Shown here in pieces: positions 9,649 to 21,759 of a stretch of 55,175 nt of DNA. The position numbers and the translations under genes were made by a program. The stretch comes from Alphaproteobacteria bacterium (GTDB lineage: Bacteria > Pseudomonadota > Alphaproteobacteria > ATCC43930 > CGMCC-115725). How positions within the stretch are numbered: position 1 is the first letter of the stretch; the number at the start of each line of letters is the position of its first letter. The DNA is taken from contig JAJPHB010000040.1 in the NCBI GenBank assembly GCA_021325525.1, forward strand, positions 1-55,175. The letters run 5' to 3'. Under the pieces are notes generated by a model that saw nothing but the letters and a program-made list of their open reading frames with translations, searched no databases and was not told where the DNA came from.

Positions 9649-9677
9649 TTGACGCTGGGCTGCCGGCAGATTATCTC
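9649..9677 (+). promoter_or_regulatory. Candidate sigma-70 promoter for carA
   Basis: TTGACG at 9649-9654, a 17-base spacer, then TATCTC at 9672-9677, about 92 bp before the carA ATG. It is the best -35/-10 pair in the 235-bp divergent region between yqeY and carA. The -10 matches four of six consensus bases, so it is a candidate only. Confidence 0.45.
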
Positions 9678-9769
9678 ATCCCTCGTTGCCCAAGCGCCGA
9701 GCTTTCGGGCGCCGCCGGCCCTGCCGGATCGGCGCGGCGGCGGGCGCGCATGGAAGGAAGACAGCCCCG

Positions 9770-10945
9770 ATGACCGATGGTGAGAGCGCGCCCGCACCGG
9801 TGCGACCGCCCGATTGCAACGCCGCGCTGGTGCTGGGCGATGGCAGCGTCTGGTGGGGCAAGGGGATCGGCGCCGAAGGCGAGGCGCTGGGCGAGGTCTG
9901 CTTCAACACCTCGATGACCGGCTATCAGGAGATCATGACCGATCCTTCCTATGCCGGGCAGATCATCGCCTTCACCTTCCCGCATATCGGCAATGTCGGC
10001 GCCAATCGCGAGGACATCGAGACGACGAATCCGGCGGCGCGCGGCCTGGTGCTGCGCGCCGACATCACCTCGCCCGCCAATTGGCGCGCCCTCCAGCACT
10101 TCGACACTTGGCTCAAATCCTTCGGCCTCACCGGCATCGCCGGCATCGACACGCGCCGCCTCACCCGGCGCATCCGCGACGGCGGCCCGCCCAACGGGAT
10201 CGTGGCCTATCCGGTGCGCGATCCGTCGGCGATCGCGGGGCTCGCGGCGAAGGCGCGCGCCTGGCCCGGGCTCGAAGGCATGGATCTCGCCAAGGAGGTG
10301 AGCTGCCGCCAGACCTATTGCTGGGACGAGACGGTCTGGTCGCCGCAGCACGGCTATGGCCGGCAGGACCATCCGCGCTTCCACGTCGTCGCCGTCGACT
10401 ACGGCGCGAAGCGCAACATCCTGCGCCAGCTCGCGGCCGAGGGCTGCCGGGTCACCGTGGTGCCGGCGACCGCGACGAGCGCGGACATTCTGCGCCACGA
10501 CCCTGACGGCATCTTCCTCTCCAACGGCCCCGGCGATCCGGCTGCGACCGGCGAATACGCGGTCCCGGCGATCCGCGACCTCATCGCCGCGGGCAAGCCG
10601 ATCTTCGGCATCTGCCTCGGCCACCAGTTGCTGGCGCTGGCGCTCGGCGGCAAGACGCGGAAAATGGCGATCGGCCATCGCGGCGCCAATCACCCGGTGA
10701 AGGAGCTCGATACGGCGAAGGTGGAGATCACCAGCCAGAATCACGGCTTCGTCGTCGTGCCGGAGAGCCTGCCTGGCGATGTCGTGCAGACGCATGTGTC
10801 GCTCTTCGATGGCAGCAACGAGGGTCTGCGCGTCGCCGGCAAGCCGATCTTCTCGGTACAGCATCATCCCGAGGCGAGCCCCGGCCCCAGGGACAGCAAC
10901 CACCTCTTCAAGCGCTTCGTCGCGATGATGGACGCGCAACGGTGA
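9770..10945 (+). CDS. carA: Carbamoyl-phosphate synthase small (glutaminase) subunit
   Basis: The 391-residue subunit releases ammonia from glutamine and passes it to CarB for carbamoyl phosphate, the entry compound for arginine and pyrimidine synthesis. The N-terminal CarA domain shows CFNTSMTGYQEIMTDPSYAG (44-63) and GIAGIDTRRLTRRIRD. The class I glutamine amidotransferase domain has the nucleophile Cys282 in GICLGHQL and the triad partners His366 and Glu368 in VQHHPEA. The start ATG at 9770 follows GGAAGGAAG by a normal distance; an upstream in-frame ATG at 9686 would add a low-complexity arginine-rich leader and is less likely. carB starts 102 bp downstream, with a terminator-like hairpin between them. 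Confidence 0.97.
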   Translation: MTDGESAPAPVRPPDCNAALVLGDGSVWWGKGIGAEGEALGEVCFNTSMTGYQEIMTDPSYAGQIIAFTFPHIGNVGANREDIETTNPAARGLVLRADITSPANWRALQHFDTWLKSFGLTGIAGIDTRRLTRRIRDGGPPNGIVAYPVRDPSAIAGLAAKARAWPGLEGMDLAKEVSCRQTYCWDETVWSPQHGYGRQDHPRFHVVAVDYGAKRNILRQLAAEGCRVTVVPATATSADILRHDPDGIFLSNGPGDPAATGEYAVPAIRDLIAAGKPIFGICLGHQLLALALGGKTRKMAIGHRGANHPVKELDTAKVEITSQNHGFVVVPESLPGDVVQTHVSLFDGSNEGLRVAGKPIFSVQHHPEASPGPRDSNHLFKRFVAMMDAQR

Positions 10946-10955
10946 GGGCGACGCC

Positions 10956-11002
10956 GCTCCCCCCTTCTCGCTCCTCGCCCGCAAGAGGGGAGGGAGCTTT
11001 TT
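10956..11002 (+). terminator. Terminator-like hairpin between carA and carB
   Basis: GCTCCCCCCTTCTC pairs imperfectly with GAGGGGAGGGAGC around a CCCGCAA loop and is followed by TTTTT. It sits 10 bases after the carA stop and 46 before the carB start, so it could reduce carB transcription or be a degenerate copy of the GC-rich palindromes near dnaG. Confidence 0.5.
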
Positions 11003-11047
11003 CATCGCGCATCGCCGCCGATTATTTCGCCTCACACTCGGTTCGTC

Positions 11048-14314
<3,267 letters not shown>

Positions 14315-14409
14315 GCACCAAATTTCGACCGCCACCGGCCAGGAATGGCCGGGCGAGGGCGGCATTTGCGACATTGGACCATCCCCAGCCACTGGTCGAA
14401 GTTCAAAAA

Positions 14410-14883
14410 ATGAACAAGGTTCCGATGACCTCGGAAGGCTACAACCGCCTTCAGGAAGAGCTGAAACGGCTGAAATCGGTCGATCGGCCAGCGATCATCC
14501 GGGCGATCGCCGAGGCGCGTGATCACGGCGACCTGTCGGAAAACGCCGAATACCATGCGGCACGCGAGCGGCAAGGCTTTATCGAGGGCCGTGTGATGGA
14601 GCTCGAAGACAAGATCGCGCGCGCCGAGATCATCGATGTCTCGAAGCTGTCGGGCTCGATCGTGAAATTCGGCGCCACGGTCACCCTGGCCGACGAGGAG
14701 ACGGACGAGGAGCAGACCTTCCAGATCGTCGGCGAGGACGAAGCCGATATAAGCCAGGGCCGGCTTTCCGTGACCTCGCCCTTGGCGCGCGCCCTCATCG
14801 GCAAGCAGATCGGCGAGAGCGTCGAGGTCGCGACGCCGCGCGGCGCCAAATCCTACGAACTCGTCACCGTCGCCTTCCAGTAA
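14410..14883 (+). CDS. greA: Transcription elongation factor GreA
   Basis: A 157-residue cytosolic factor that enters the RNA polymerase secondary channel and promotes cleavage of backtracked RNA. The N-terminal coiled coil (about 10-75) carries the acidic-tip sequence [18 protein letters not shown], and the C-terminal FKBP-like domain shows [20 protein letters not shown] and [13 protein letters not shown]-like features ending in the usual YELVTVAF. The start at the ATG 14410 ([11 protein letters not shown]) matches the normal GreA opening; a TTG 12 codons upstream would give an unusual leader. It is 95 bp after carB, a conserved carAB-greA order. A large palindrome lies just after its stop. 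Confidence 0.96.
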   Translation: MNKVPMTSEGYNRLQEELKRLKSVDRPAIIRAIAEARDHGDLSENAEYHAARERQGFIEGRVMELEDKIARAEIIDVSKLSGSIVKFGATVTLADEETDEEQTFQIVGEDEADISQGRLSVTSPLARALIGKQIGESVEVATPRGAKSYELVTVAFQ

Positions 14884-14888
14884 CAACT

Positions 14889-14966
14889 GTCATTTCGAGC
14901 CGAAGGCGAAGCGATCCTCCAGCCCCCTTACGAGAGGCTGGATCGCTTCGCTCTGATCGCGATGAC
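14889..14966. repeat. Large palindromic dispersed-repeat element (GTCATttcgag type)
   Basis: The element runs from GTCAT (14889) to ATGAC (14966). The inner arms GCGAAGCGATCC (14906-14917) and GGATCGCTTCGC (14940-14951) are complementary, with a TCC insertion next to the GCC/GGC part of the stem. It resembles the widespread alphaproteobacterial repeat family that begins GTCATTGCGAGC and contains GAAGCAATCC. It fills the space between the convergent greA and aminotransferase genes. Confidence 0.8.
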
Positions 14967-14973
14967 TTTATGC

Positions 14974-16263
<1,290 letters not shown>

Positions 16264-17106
16264 CTACTGCCCGAAGCGGCGCCGGCGCCGCTGGAAGTCG
16301 CGGACCGCGCGCAGGAAGTCGATGCGGCGGAAGGCCGGCCAGAAGACGTCGGTGAAGTAGAACTCGCTATAGGCGCTCTGCCACAGGAGGAAGCCCGACA
16401 ACCGGATCTCGCCGCTGGTGCGGATGATGAGGTCGGGATCGGGCAGGTCGGGCGCGTAGAGATAGCGGCCGATCGCCTCGGTCGTGACGAGATCGATCGC
16501 CTCTTCGAGCCGCTTGCCGTGCTCGAGCTGGTCGCGCAGCAGCGCCTGGACCGCATCGGTGATCTCCTGGCGGCCGCCATAGGCGGCGGCGATCGTGAGG
16601 CACATGCCGGCATAACCGGCCGTCGCCGCCTCGGCGGCGCGCACCGCCGCCAGGGTGCGCGCCGGCAGCAGCTCCAGCCGGCCGACGGCGCGCACGCGAA
16701 TGCGCTGGCGGTGAATCCGCGGATCTTCGGCGAGCAGCGCCATCTTGGTCTCGATCGCCGCCAGGATGCCCGAGACCTCCTCGGGCTTGCGCGCGAGATT
16801 GTCGGTCGAGAACACCCACAGCGTGATTGCCGGAATGGCGAGCTCGACGCACCAGCCGAGCAGATCGTCGAGCCTGTCGGCGCCGGCCGTATAGATCGCC
16901 TTCGGCTCGCTCACCCGATACTGGCGTGCGTGGCGGCGGTTGCCATCGAGAATGAGGCCGATATGCCGCGGCGTCACTCCGGCCTGAACCTGGCGGAGCA
17001 GGCGATGCTCATAGAGACGGTAGAGCGGCGCGAGAAGGGGCAGGCGCCGTCCCTCGGGAAGGCCTGCCAGCGTCGCCGCCGACCTCAAGGCACTGCCGAT
17101 CGTCAC
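16264..17106 (-). CDS. cis-Prenyltransferase (undecaprenyl / short-chain Z-prenyl diphosphate synthase family)
   Basis: A 280-residue UppS-family enzyme that condenses isopentenyl diphosphate in cis to build polyprenyl diphosphate. Family features: the P-loop HIGLILDGNRRHA (48-60) with catalytic Asp54, AAYGGRQEI (174-182), and the dimer/active-site motif RTSGEIRLSGFLLWQSAYSE (229-248). Most bacterial UppS proteins start almost directly at the P-loop and read DGNgRWA; this one has about 45 extra N-terminal residues with LYRLYEHRLL and a His in place of Trp. That layout recalls the mycobacterial Rv1086 short-chain enzyme as I remember it. It starts at GTG. It is divergent from the DedA gene, with 170 bp between. 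A canonical uppS is expected elsewhere in the genome. Confidence 0.88.
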   Translation of the reverse strand: MTIGSALRSAATLAGLPEGRRLPLLAPLYRLYEHRLLRQVQAGVTPRHIGLILDGNRRHARQYRVSEPKAIYTAGADRLDDLLGWCVELAIPAITLWVFSTDNLARKPEEVSGILAAIETKMALLAEDPRIHRQRIRVRAVGRLELLPARTLAAVRAAEAATAGYAGMCLTIAAAYGGRQEITDAVQALLRDQLEHGKRLEEAIDLVTTEAIGRYLYAPDLPDPDLIIRTSGEIRLSGFLLWQSAYSEFYFTDVFWPAFRRIDFLRAVRDFQRRRRRFGQ

Positions 17107-17276
17107 CGCAGACTGGCGCGATCTGCGCGCAAAAGAGGCTGCTCCATCGGAACCTCACGTTACCAAATCCGAAAGTCTCCGCAATGGAGTTGGAGGCTTG
17201 TGGTACTTCTATCCGCCCCTCTGCCGAGCGGATCGGTCCGCCGGATTGCGGGGCCGCAGATGCGGAAGGGGGACGA

Positions 17277-17942
17277 ATGCTCGACAGCCTGATCGCGCAA
17301 CTCGGGGGCTGGATCGTCGCGACGATCTCTGCCCTCGGCTATGCCGGCGTCGCTGGGCTGATGGCCATCGAATCGGCCTGCATACCGCTGCCCTCCGAGA
17401 TCATCATGCCCTTCTCCGGCTATCTCGTCTCGACCGGCCGCTTCGATCTCGTGCTCGCGGCGACGGCGGGCGCCGTCGGCTGCAACATCGGCTCAACCAT
17501 TGCCTATGCCGTCGGGCGCTATGGCGGCCGGCCCTTCGTCGAGAAATGGGGCGCCTATCTTCTCCTCAGCCGCCACGATCTCGCGGCGGCCGAACGCTTC
17601 TTTGCCCGCTATGGCAGCCTTGCCGTCTTCATCGGGCGCTTGCTGCCGGTCGTCCGCACCTTCATCGCATTGCCCGCCGGCATCGCGCGGATGGGGCAAT
17701 TCAAATTCCAGCTCTACACCTTCCTCGGCTCATGGCCGTGGTGCTTCGCCCTCGCCTATGTCGGATATGTGCTGGGCGCGCGCTGGAACAGCGATCCGCG
17801 CTTGCGCGACATCATGCATCGCTTCGATGCCGTCATCATTGCCGCCATTTTGGTCCTTGCCGCCTGGTACTTGCGGCGACATTGGCGGAGCCGCTTCGGC
17901 GCCGCGGAGCGAGCGCGGAAAGAGGACTCTCGGCAGGCCTAG
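17277..17942 (+). CDS. DedA family inner-membrane protein
   Basis: The 221-residue product is a DedA/VTT-domain protein with about five to six hydrophobic segments. Visible signatures are ESACIPLPSEIIMPFSGYLV (about 33-52), the E...P..E re-entrant motif of the family, and FARYGSLAVFIGRLLPVVRT with FIALPAGIARMGQFKF, the F.GRf.P..R..i...aG motif (about 108-144). Several DedA proteins are now known to move undecaprenyl phosphate or phosphatidylethanolamine across the membrane. The neighbours here, a cis-prenyltransferase and a PAP2 phosphatase, suit the undecaprenyl-phosphate role, which is inference. The ATG at 17277 follows GGAAGGGGGAC. The last 213 bp overlap the PAP2 gene on the other strand. 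Confidence 0.9.
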   Translation: MLDSLIAQLGGWIVATISALGYAGVAGLMAIESACIPLPSEIIMPFSGYLVSTGRFDLVLAATAGAVGCNIGSTIAYAVGRYGGRPFVEKWGAYLLLSRHDLAAAERFFARYGSLAVFIGRLLPVVRTFIALPAGIARMGQFKFQLYTFLGSWPWCFALAYVGYVLGARWNSDPRLRDIMHRFDAVIIAAILVLAAWYLRRHWRSRFGAAERARKEDSRQA

Positions 17943-18509
17943 GAAGTCGAGGGTGCCTTCATAGGCGGGCAGCGCCAACGGCATCGCCCATCGCCGGATG
18001 CCTGGAAGCGTCAGCCGCGCGCTGGCGGCGCCGATCGCGGCAACGACGCTCGACGCCAGCATATCGATCGGAAAGTGAAGCCCGAGATAAATGCGGGCCC
18101 ATGCCACGGCAATGCCGGCAAGACAGACGGCCCAGCCCCAGAGCCGGGAGGCATCCGTCGCGACGAGACCGAGGCCGAGGCTCCAGACGAGGGTCCCGTG
18201 GTCGCTCGGAAAGGAGTTCTCCGGCGCATGCGGAAGAAAAGTGTGGCCGAGGCCGATCATGAACGGCCGCGGCTCATACCAGAGCAGGCTCACCGCCTGA
18301 TTGAGCGCCAGCGCGACCGCGACGCCGGCGGCGGTCGAGAGCAAGGCCGCCCGGTCGACGCGGCGCGCCCAGATCCAGAGGGCGAGCATCAAGGCAATCG
18401 CCGCGGCGACCGCACCGTCGGCGAATGCGACGGCGGCCATGCGGAGCCATTCGCTCGGATGCGCCGGGGCGTTGAGCAGGAGAAAGAGTTGTTTGTTCCA
18501 GGCCAGCAC
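17730..18509 (-). CDS. PAP2-family phosphatase (BcrC-like undecaprenyl diphosphatase type)
   Basis: A 259-residue polytopic membrane protein with the PAP2 signature: RP of motif C1 at 81-82 (YEPRPF), PSDHG of motif C2 at 101-105, and motif C3 as ARIYLGLHFPIDM with His145 and Asp149. The leading lysine of C1 is not evident. BcrC/UppP2-like members dephosphorylate undecaprenyl diphosphate at the outer face of the inner membrane to regenerate the carrier. The recognisable domain ends near residue 170; the last 70 or so residues are read antisense to the DedA gene and look like runaway coding with no fold. The GTG start follows GAGGTG. It is convergent with dedA and divergent from the glycosyltransferase. 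Confidence 0.85.
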   Translation of the reverse strand: MLAWNKQLFLLLNAPAHPSEWLRMAAVAFADGAVAAAIALMLALWIWARRVDRAALLSTAAGVAVALALNQAVSLLWYEPRPFMIGLGHTFLPHAPENSFPSDHGTLVWSLGLGLVATDASRLWGWAVCLAGIAVAWARIYLGLHFPIDMLASSVVAAIGAASARLTLPGIRRWAMPLALPAYEGTLDFLGLPRVLFPRSLRGAEAAPPMSPQVPGGKDQNGGNDDGIEAMHDVAQARIAVPARAQHISDIGEGEAPRP

Positions 18510-18649
18510 CGCGGCACCTCGTCAGCGCGTCAACACGAAGCTCGCTCGGTCGTTGCGCCGGGAGCGCATGTCAAAGCAGTGACAAATGGGCGCAGCGCGG
18601 GCGGAACCGGCGCGGCCGAGCATTGTTCACCCCTCGCCGCGCGGACCGG

Positions 18650-19765
18650 ATGGTCGGCGCGGCAGGACCGGAGTTCGCCTTGCCCGCGCCGCTCGTCAGC
18701 ATCGTCATCGACAACTACAACTACGCGCGCTTCCTCGGCGCGGCGATCGACAGCGCGCTCGCCCAGACCTATTCGCGCCGCGAGATCATCGTCGTCGATG
18801 ACGGCTCGACCGACGAATCGCGCGCGGTGATCGCCGCCTACGGCGATCGGATCAAGGCGGTCTTCCAGCAGAATCAGGGCCAGAGCGGCGCGTTCAACGC
18901 GGGCTTCGCGGCGAGCCGCGGCGATATCGTGCTGTTCCTCGATGCCGACGACCTGCTGCGCCCCGAGGCGGTCGAGGCGGTCGTCGCGGCGTGGCGGCCG
19001 GGCACGGCGAAGGCGCAGTTCTGCCTGGCGACGATCGACGCCGCCGGCAATGCTCTCGGCGCCGTCTTTCCAAACTACCGGGCAGCGCTCGGCCCCGCCG
19101 CAATTCGCCGCGAGACCCTGCGGACGGCGCTCTATCCCTGCCCGCCCACGAGCGGCAACGCCTATGGCCGAGACTTCCTCGAGCAGGTCATGCCGGTTCC
19201 GCCAGTTCTGGCCGGCGCCGACGGCCCGCTCAACACGCTGGCGCCGCTCTATGGCGCGGTCGTGACGCTCGACCGGGTGCTCGGCAGCTATCGCGTCCAC
19301 GGCGCCAATGACGGCGCGCAACGCGCCCTCGCCCCTGAGAAGTTCGCGCGCTTCATCCGCCATGACCAGCACCGCGTCGCGCTTCTGCGCGAGCATGCGG
19401 CACGTCTCGGCATCGCCATCGAGGGCGATCCGCTCGACCGGGCGATCCTGCACCTGCAATACCGCCTCGCCTCGCTGCGGCTGCGGCCGGCCGATCACCC
19501 GGTGCCCGGCGAGCGGGCCCTCGGCATCGCCGGGCGCGGCCTCAAAGCGGTCTTCGGCGCCAACGATCCCTGGCCGGCGAGGCTCTCCCTCGCCTTCTGG
19601 TTTCCCGCGGTCGCCGTGCTGCCGATGGCGGCGGCGCGACGGCTCATCGCGCTGCGGTTCGTACCGGCGAGCCGGCCCGCGATCCTCGGCAGCGTGCTGC
19701 GCCGCCTCGGCGTCCTGCGCAAGGCGCCGACTTCGCCGCCGAAGCTCGCCGGCGCCGGCCCCTGA
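18650..19765 (+). CDS. GT2-family glycosyltransferase
   Basis: The product (371 residues from the ATG at 18650) has an N-terminal GT-A domain: LVSIVIDNYNYARFLGAAID opens the nucleotide-binding fold, EIIVVDDGSTDES (45-57) is the family's VvDDgS motif, and LFLDADD (95-101) is the DxD-type metal site. A QNQGQSGAFNAGFAASRGD stretch is typical of GT2. The C-terminal 120 residues include a hydrophobic segment (FWFPAVAVLPMAA) that may tether it to the membrane. Donor and acceptor sugars are unknown; a polyprenyl-linked acceptor is suggested by the neighbours only. Start choice is uncertain because GTG and TTG codons lie upstream and no clear ribosome site is present. Confidence 0.88.
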   Translation: MVGAAGPEFALPAPLVSIVIDNYNYARFLGAAIDSALAQTYSRREIIVVDDGSTDESRAVIAAYGDRIKAVFQQNQGQSGAFNAGFAASRGDIVLFLDADDLLRPEAVEAVVAAWRPGTAKAQFCLATIDAAGNALGAVFPNYRAALGPAAIRRETLRTALYPCPPTSGNAYGRDFLEQVMPVPPVLAGADGPLNTLAPLYGAVVTLDRVLGSYRVHGANDGAQRALAPEKFARFIRHDQHRVALLREHAARLGIAIEGDPLDRAILHLQYRLASLRLRPADHPVPGERALGIAGRGLKAVFGANDPWPARLSLAFWFPAVAVLPMAAARRLIALRFVPASRPAILGSVLRRLGVLRKAPTSPPKLAGAGP

Positions 19766-19774
19766 ACGAAGGGC

Positions 19775-21649
19775 TCAGGCGCGCCCCTCGGCCGAGACGC
19801 GGTCCTCGACCGCCGTGGCCGGGCGCGGCGCCCGGATGACGGCGGCGCGCTCGCGTTCCTGCTGGATCAGCATGGCGCGGACGCGCAGCAAATCCTTCCG
19901 CGCCACCATGCCGACGAGGACCCCGTCCAAGCGCCGGACGACCGGGACGCGCCCCACATCGGCAGCCGCCATCCGGTCGGCGAGGCGGCCCACCAGCTCG
20001 TCGGGATAGGCGACTGCGAGATTTTCGCGCTTGACGACATCGGCGAGGACGGCGCCTTGCCGCCAGCCTTCCATCGTCCAGCGCAGCACGTCGGCGCGGG
20101 CGACGAGACCCAAGACGCGGTTCTCGTCGTCGACGACGGGATAGCTCTTGTGCCGCAGCGCCAGGCCGGGCGCGGTGAAGAAAGCGACGGTATCGTCGAT
20201 CGTCATCTCGGCGGGCAAGGTATCGACGCGCTCGACCATGACCTGCGCGACGCGGATCGTCTCGAACGGATCGACGATGTATTCGCGCGAGAGGTGGAAG
20301 CCGCGCCGCGCCACCTTCTCGGTCAGGATCGAGCGCTTCAAGAGCAGCACGGTCACGGCGAAAGCGACCGAGCAGGCGGCGAGCAGCGGCAGCAAGGCGC
20401 CGATATCGCCGGTGAGCTCGACGGCGAAGAGCGTCGCCGTCAGAGGCGAGCGCATCGTTCCGCCCATGATGGCGGCCATGCCGATGAGCGCCCAGAAGCC
20501 GGGCGTCGCAGCCGGGATCATCTCGCCTTCGAGCGCGCCGAGCGCGCCCCCCATGATGAGGAGCGGCGCCAGCACGCCGCCCGAGGTGCCGGAGCCGAGA
20601 GCCACCGACCAGATCACGGCCTTGACGACGAGGAGCACGATGACCGCCTGCGCGACGGTGCGCCCTTGCAGCAGCGCCGCAATGTTGTCGTAGCCGACGC
20701 CTAGGGCATGCGGCTCGATGAGCCCGCCGAGGCCGACGACGATGCCGCCGAGCGCCGGCCACCACATCCAGTGGATCGGCAGCCGCTGGAACGCGTCTTC
20801 GAAGCCGTAGACGAGCGCCGTCAGCAGGCCGGAGCCGAGGCCGGCGAGCAGGCCGACTGCGGCGCAGGCGATGAGCCCCCACCAGGGCAGCGTAACCGCG
20901 GCGGCAACCGGAAAGAGCGGCCCCGGCCCCAGCAGCAAGGGCCGCCAGGCCGCCGCGACCACGGCCGCCACCGCGACCGGGATGAAGCTTCGCGGCTTCC
21001 ATTCGAAAAGCAGCAGCTCGACGGCGAGCAGCACCGCCGCCACCGGCGTTCCGAAGGTCGCGGCCATGCCCGCGGCGGCGCCCGCTACCAGCAAGGTCTT
21101 TCGCTCGGCCGAGCTCAGCGGAAAGCACTGCGCCAGGAGCGAGCCGATAGCGCCGCCCGTCATGATGATCGGCCCTTCCGCGCCGAACGGCCCGCCGGTG
21201 CCGATCGAGATGGCGGAGGAGAGGGGCTTCAGAATGGCGACTTTGAGCTGAATCCGGCTCTGTCCGAAGAGAATCGCCTCCATCGCCTCGGGAATGCCGT
21301 GGCCGCGGATCTTCTCAGAGCCGTAGCGGGCCATGACGCCGACGATGAGGCAGCCGATGACCGGAATGACGGCGGCAAGCGCACCGAGGTGATGATCGGC
21401 GATGGCGAGCCGCACGGCGGCGTCGCGCCCGAGGACGGCGAGATCGGTGATGAGCGCGATCAGCCGGTTGAGCGCCCAGGCCGCGCCCGCCCCGGCCGTG
21501 CCGACGAGGAGGGCCATCGCCGCCAGCCGCAGGACGCGCAGATCGGTCGTGAAATCCCCGAGCGTGCTGCGGGGATTGGCGTCGGGCGAAGCAAAGCGCG
21601 AGAACCGGGAGGGGGATGGCTCGCCGGCGGAAGCGGAAAGGTCTGTCAT
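19775..21649 (-). CDS. ClC-family chloride channel/transporter with C-terminal CBS pair
   Basis: The 624-residue protein has the ClC membrane domain (about 40-450) and two C-terminal CBS domains (about 465-600; SYPVVDDENRVLGLVARADV and DVGRVPVVRRLDGVLVGMVA). Selectivity motifs are KIRGHGIPEAME (the usual GSGIP reads GHGIP, with His for the central Ser), GGPFGAEGPIIM (GKEGP position, with gating Glu158 present) and GSGTSGGVLAPLL. The Ser-to-His change puts a large residue where ClC-ec1 Ser107 contacts the central anion. CBS pairs commonly bind adenine nucleotides and tune gating. It is divergent from a MarR regulator, 110 bp away, with a palindrome between, so regulation by that protein is likely. 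Its 3' end abuts the glycosyltransferase (9 bp). Confidence 0.93.
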   Translation of the reverse strand: MTDLSASAGEPSPSRFSRFASPDANPRSTLGDFTTDLRVLRLAAMALLVGTAGAGAAWALNRLIALITDLAVLGRDAAVRLAIADHHLGALAAVIPVIGCLIVGVMARYGSEKIRGHGIPEAMEAILFGQSRIQLKVAILKPLSSAISIGTGGPFGAEGPIIMTGGAIGSLLAQCFPLSSAERKTLLVAGAAAGMAATFGTPVAAVLLAVELLLFEWKPRSFIPVAVAAVVAAAWRPLLLGPGPLFPVAAAVTLPWWGLIACAAVGLLAGLGSGLLTALVYGFEDAFQRLPIHWMWWPALGGIVVGLGGLIEPHALGVGYDNIAALLQGRTVAQAVIVLLVVKAVIWSVALGSGTSGGVLAPLLIMGGALGALEGEMIPAATPGFWALIGMAAIMGGTMRSPLTATLFAVELTGDIGALLPLLAACSVAFAVTVLLLKRSILTEKVARRGFHLSREYIVDPFETIRVAQVMVERVDTLPAEMTIDDTVAFFTAPGLALRHKSYPVVDDENRVLGLVARADVLRWTMEGWRQGAVLADVVKRENLAVAYPDELVGRLADRMAAADVGRVPVVRRLDGVLVGMVARKDLLRVRAMLIQQERERAAVIRAPRPATAVEDRVSAEGRA

Positions 21650-21710
21650 GTCCTGGAAAGGATCGAGTTGGGCCCGCGATCTCGCCGGTGGACCGCGCTC
21701 CCCCGGCCGA

Positions 21711-21727
21711 ATATCGTGCTACGATAT
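21711..21727. promoter_or_regulatory. Palindromic operator between the ClC and MarR genes
   Basis: ATATCGT GCT ACGATAT is a perfect 7-3-7 palindrome, with partial extension by CCGA before it and ATTCGG after it. It lies 61 bp upstream of the ClC start and 32 bp upstream of the MarR start, in the only divergent region of this pair. MarR dimers bind palindromes of this size, so autoregulation plus control of the channel gene is the simplest reading. Confidence 0.65.
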
Positions 21728-21759
21728 ATTCGGCTACGAGGTTGAATGGATAGTAAATT

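Noticed and set aside
17184-17276. Longer DedA start with 31 extra residues
   Set aside because: The added part has no membrane or family features, and GGAAGGGGGAC sits correctly before the ATG at 17277.
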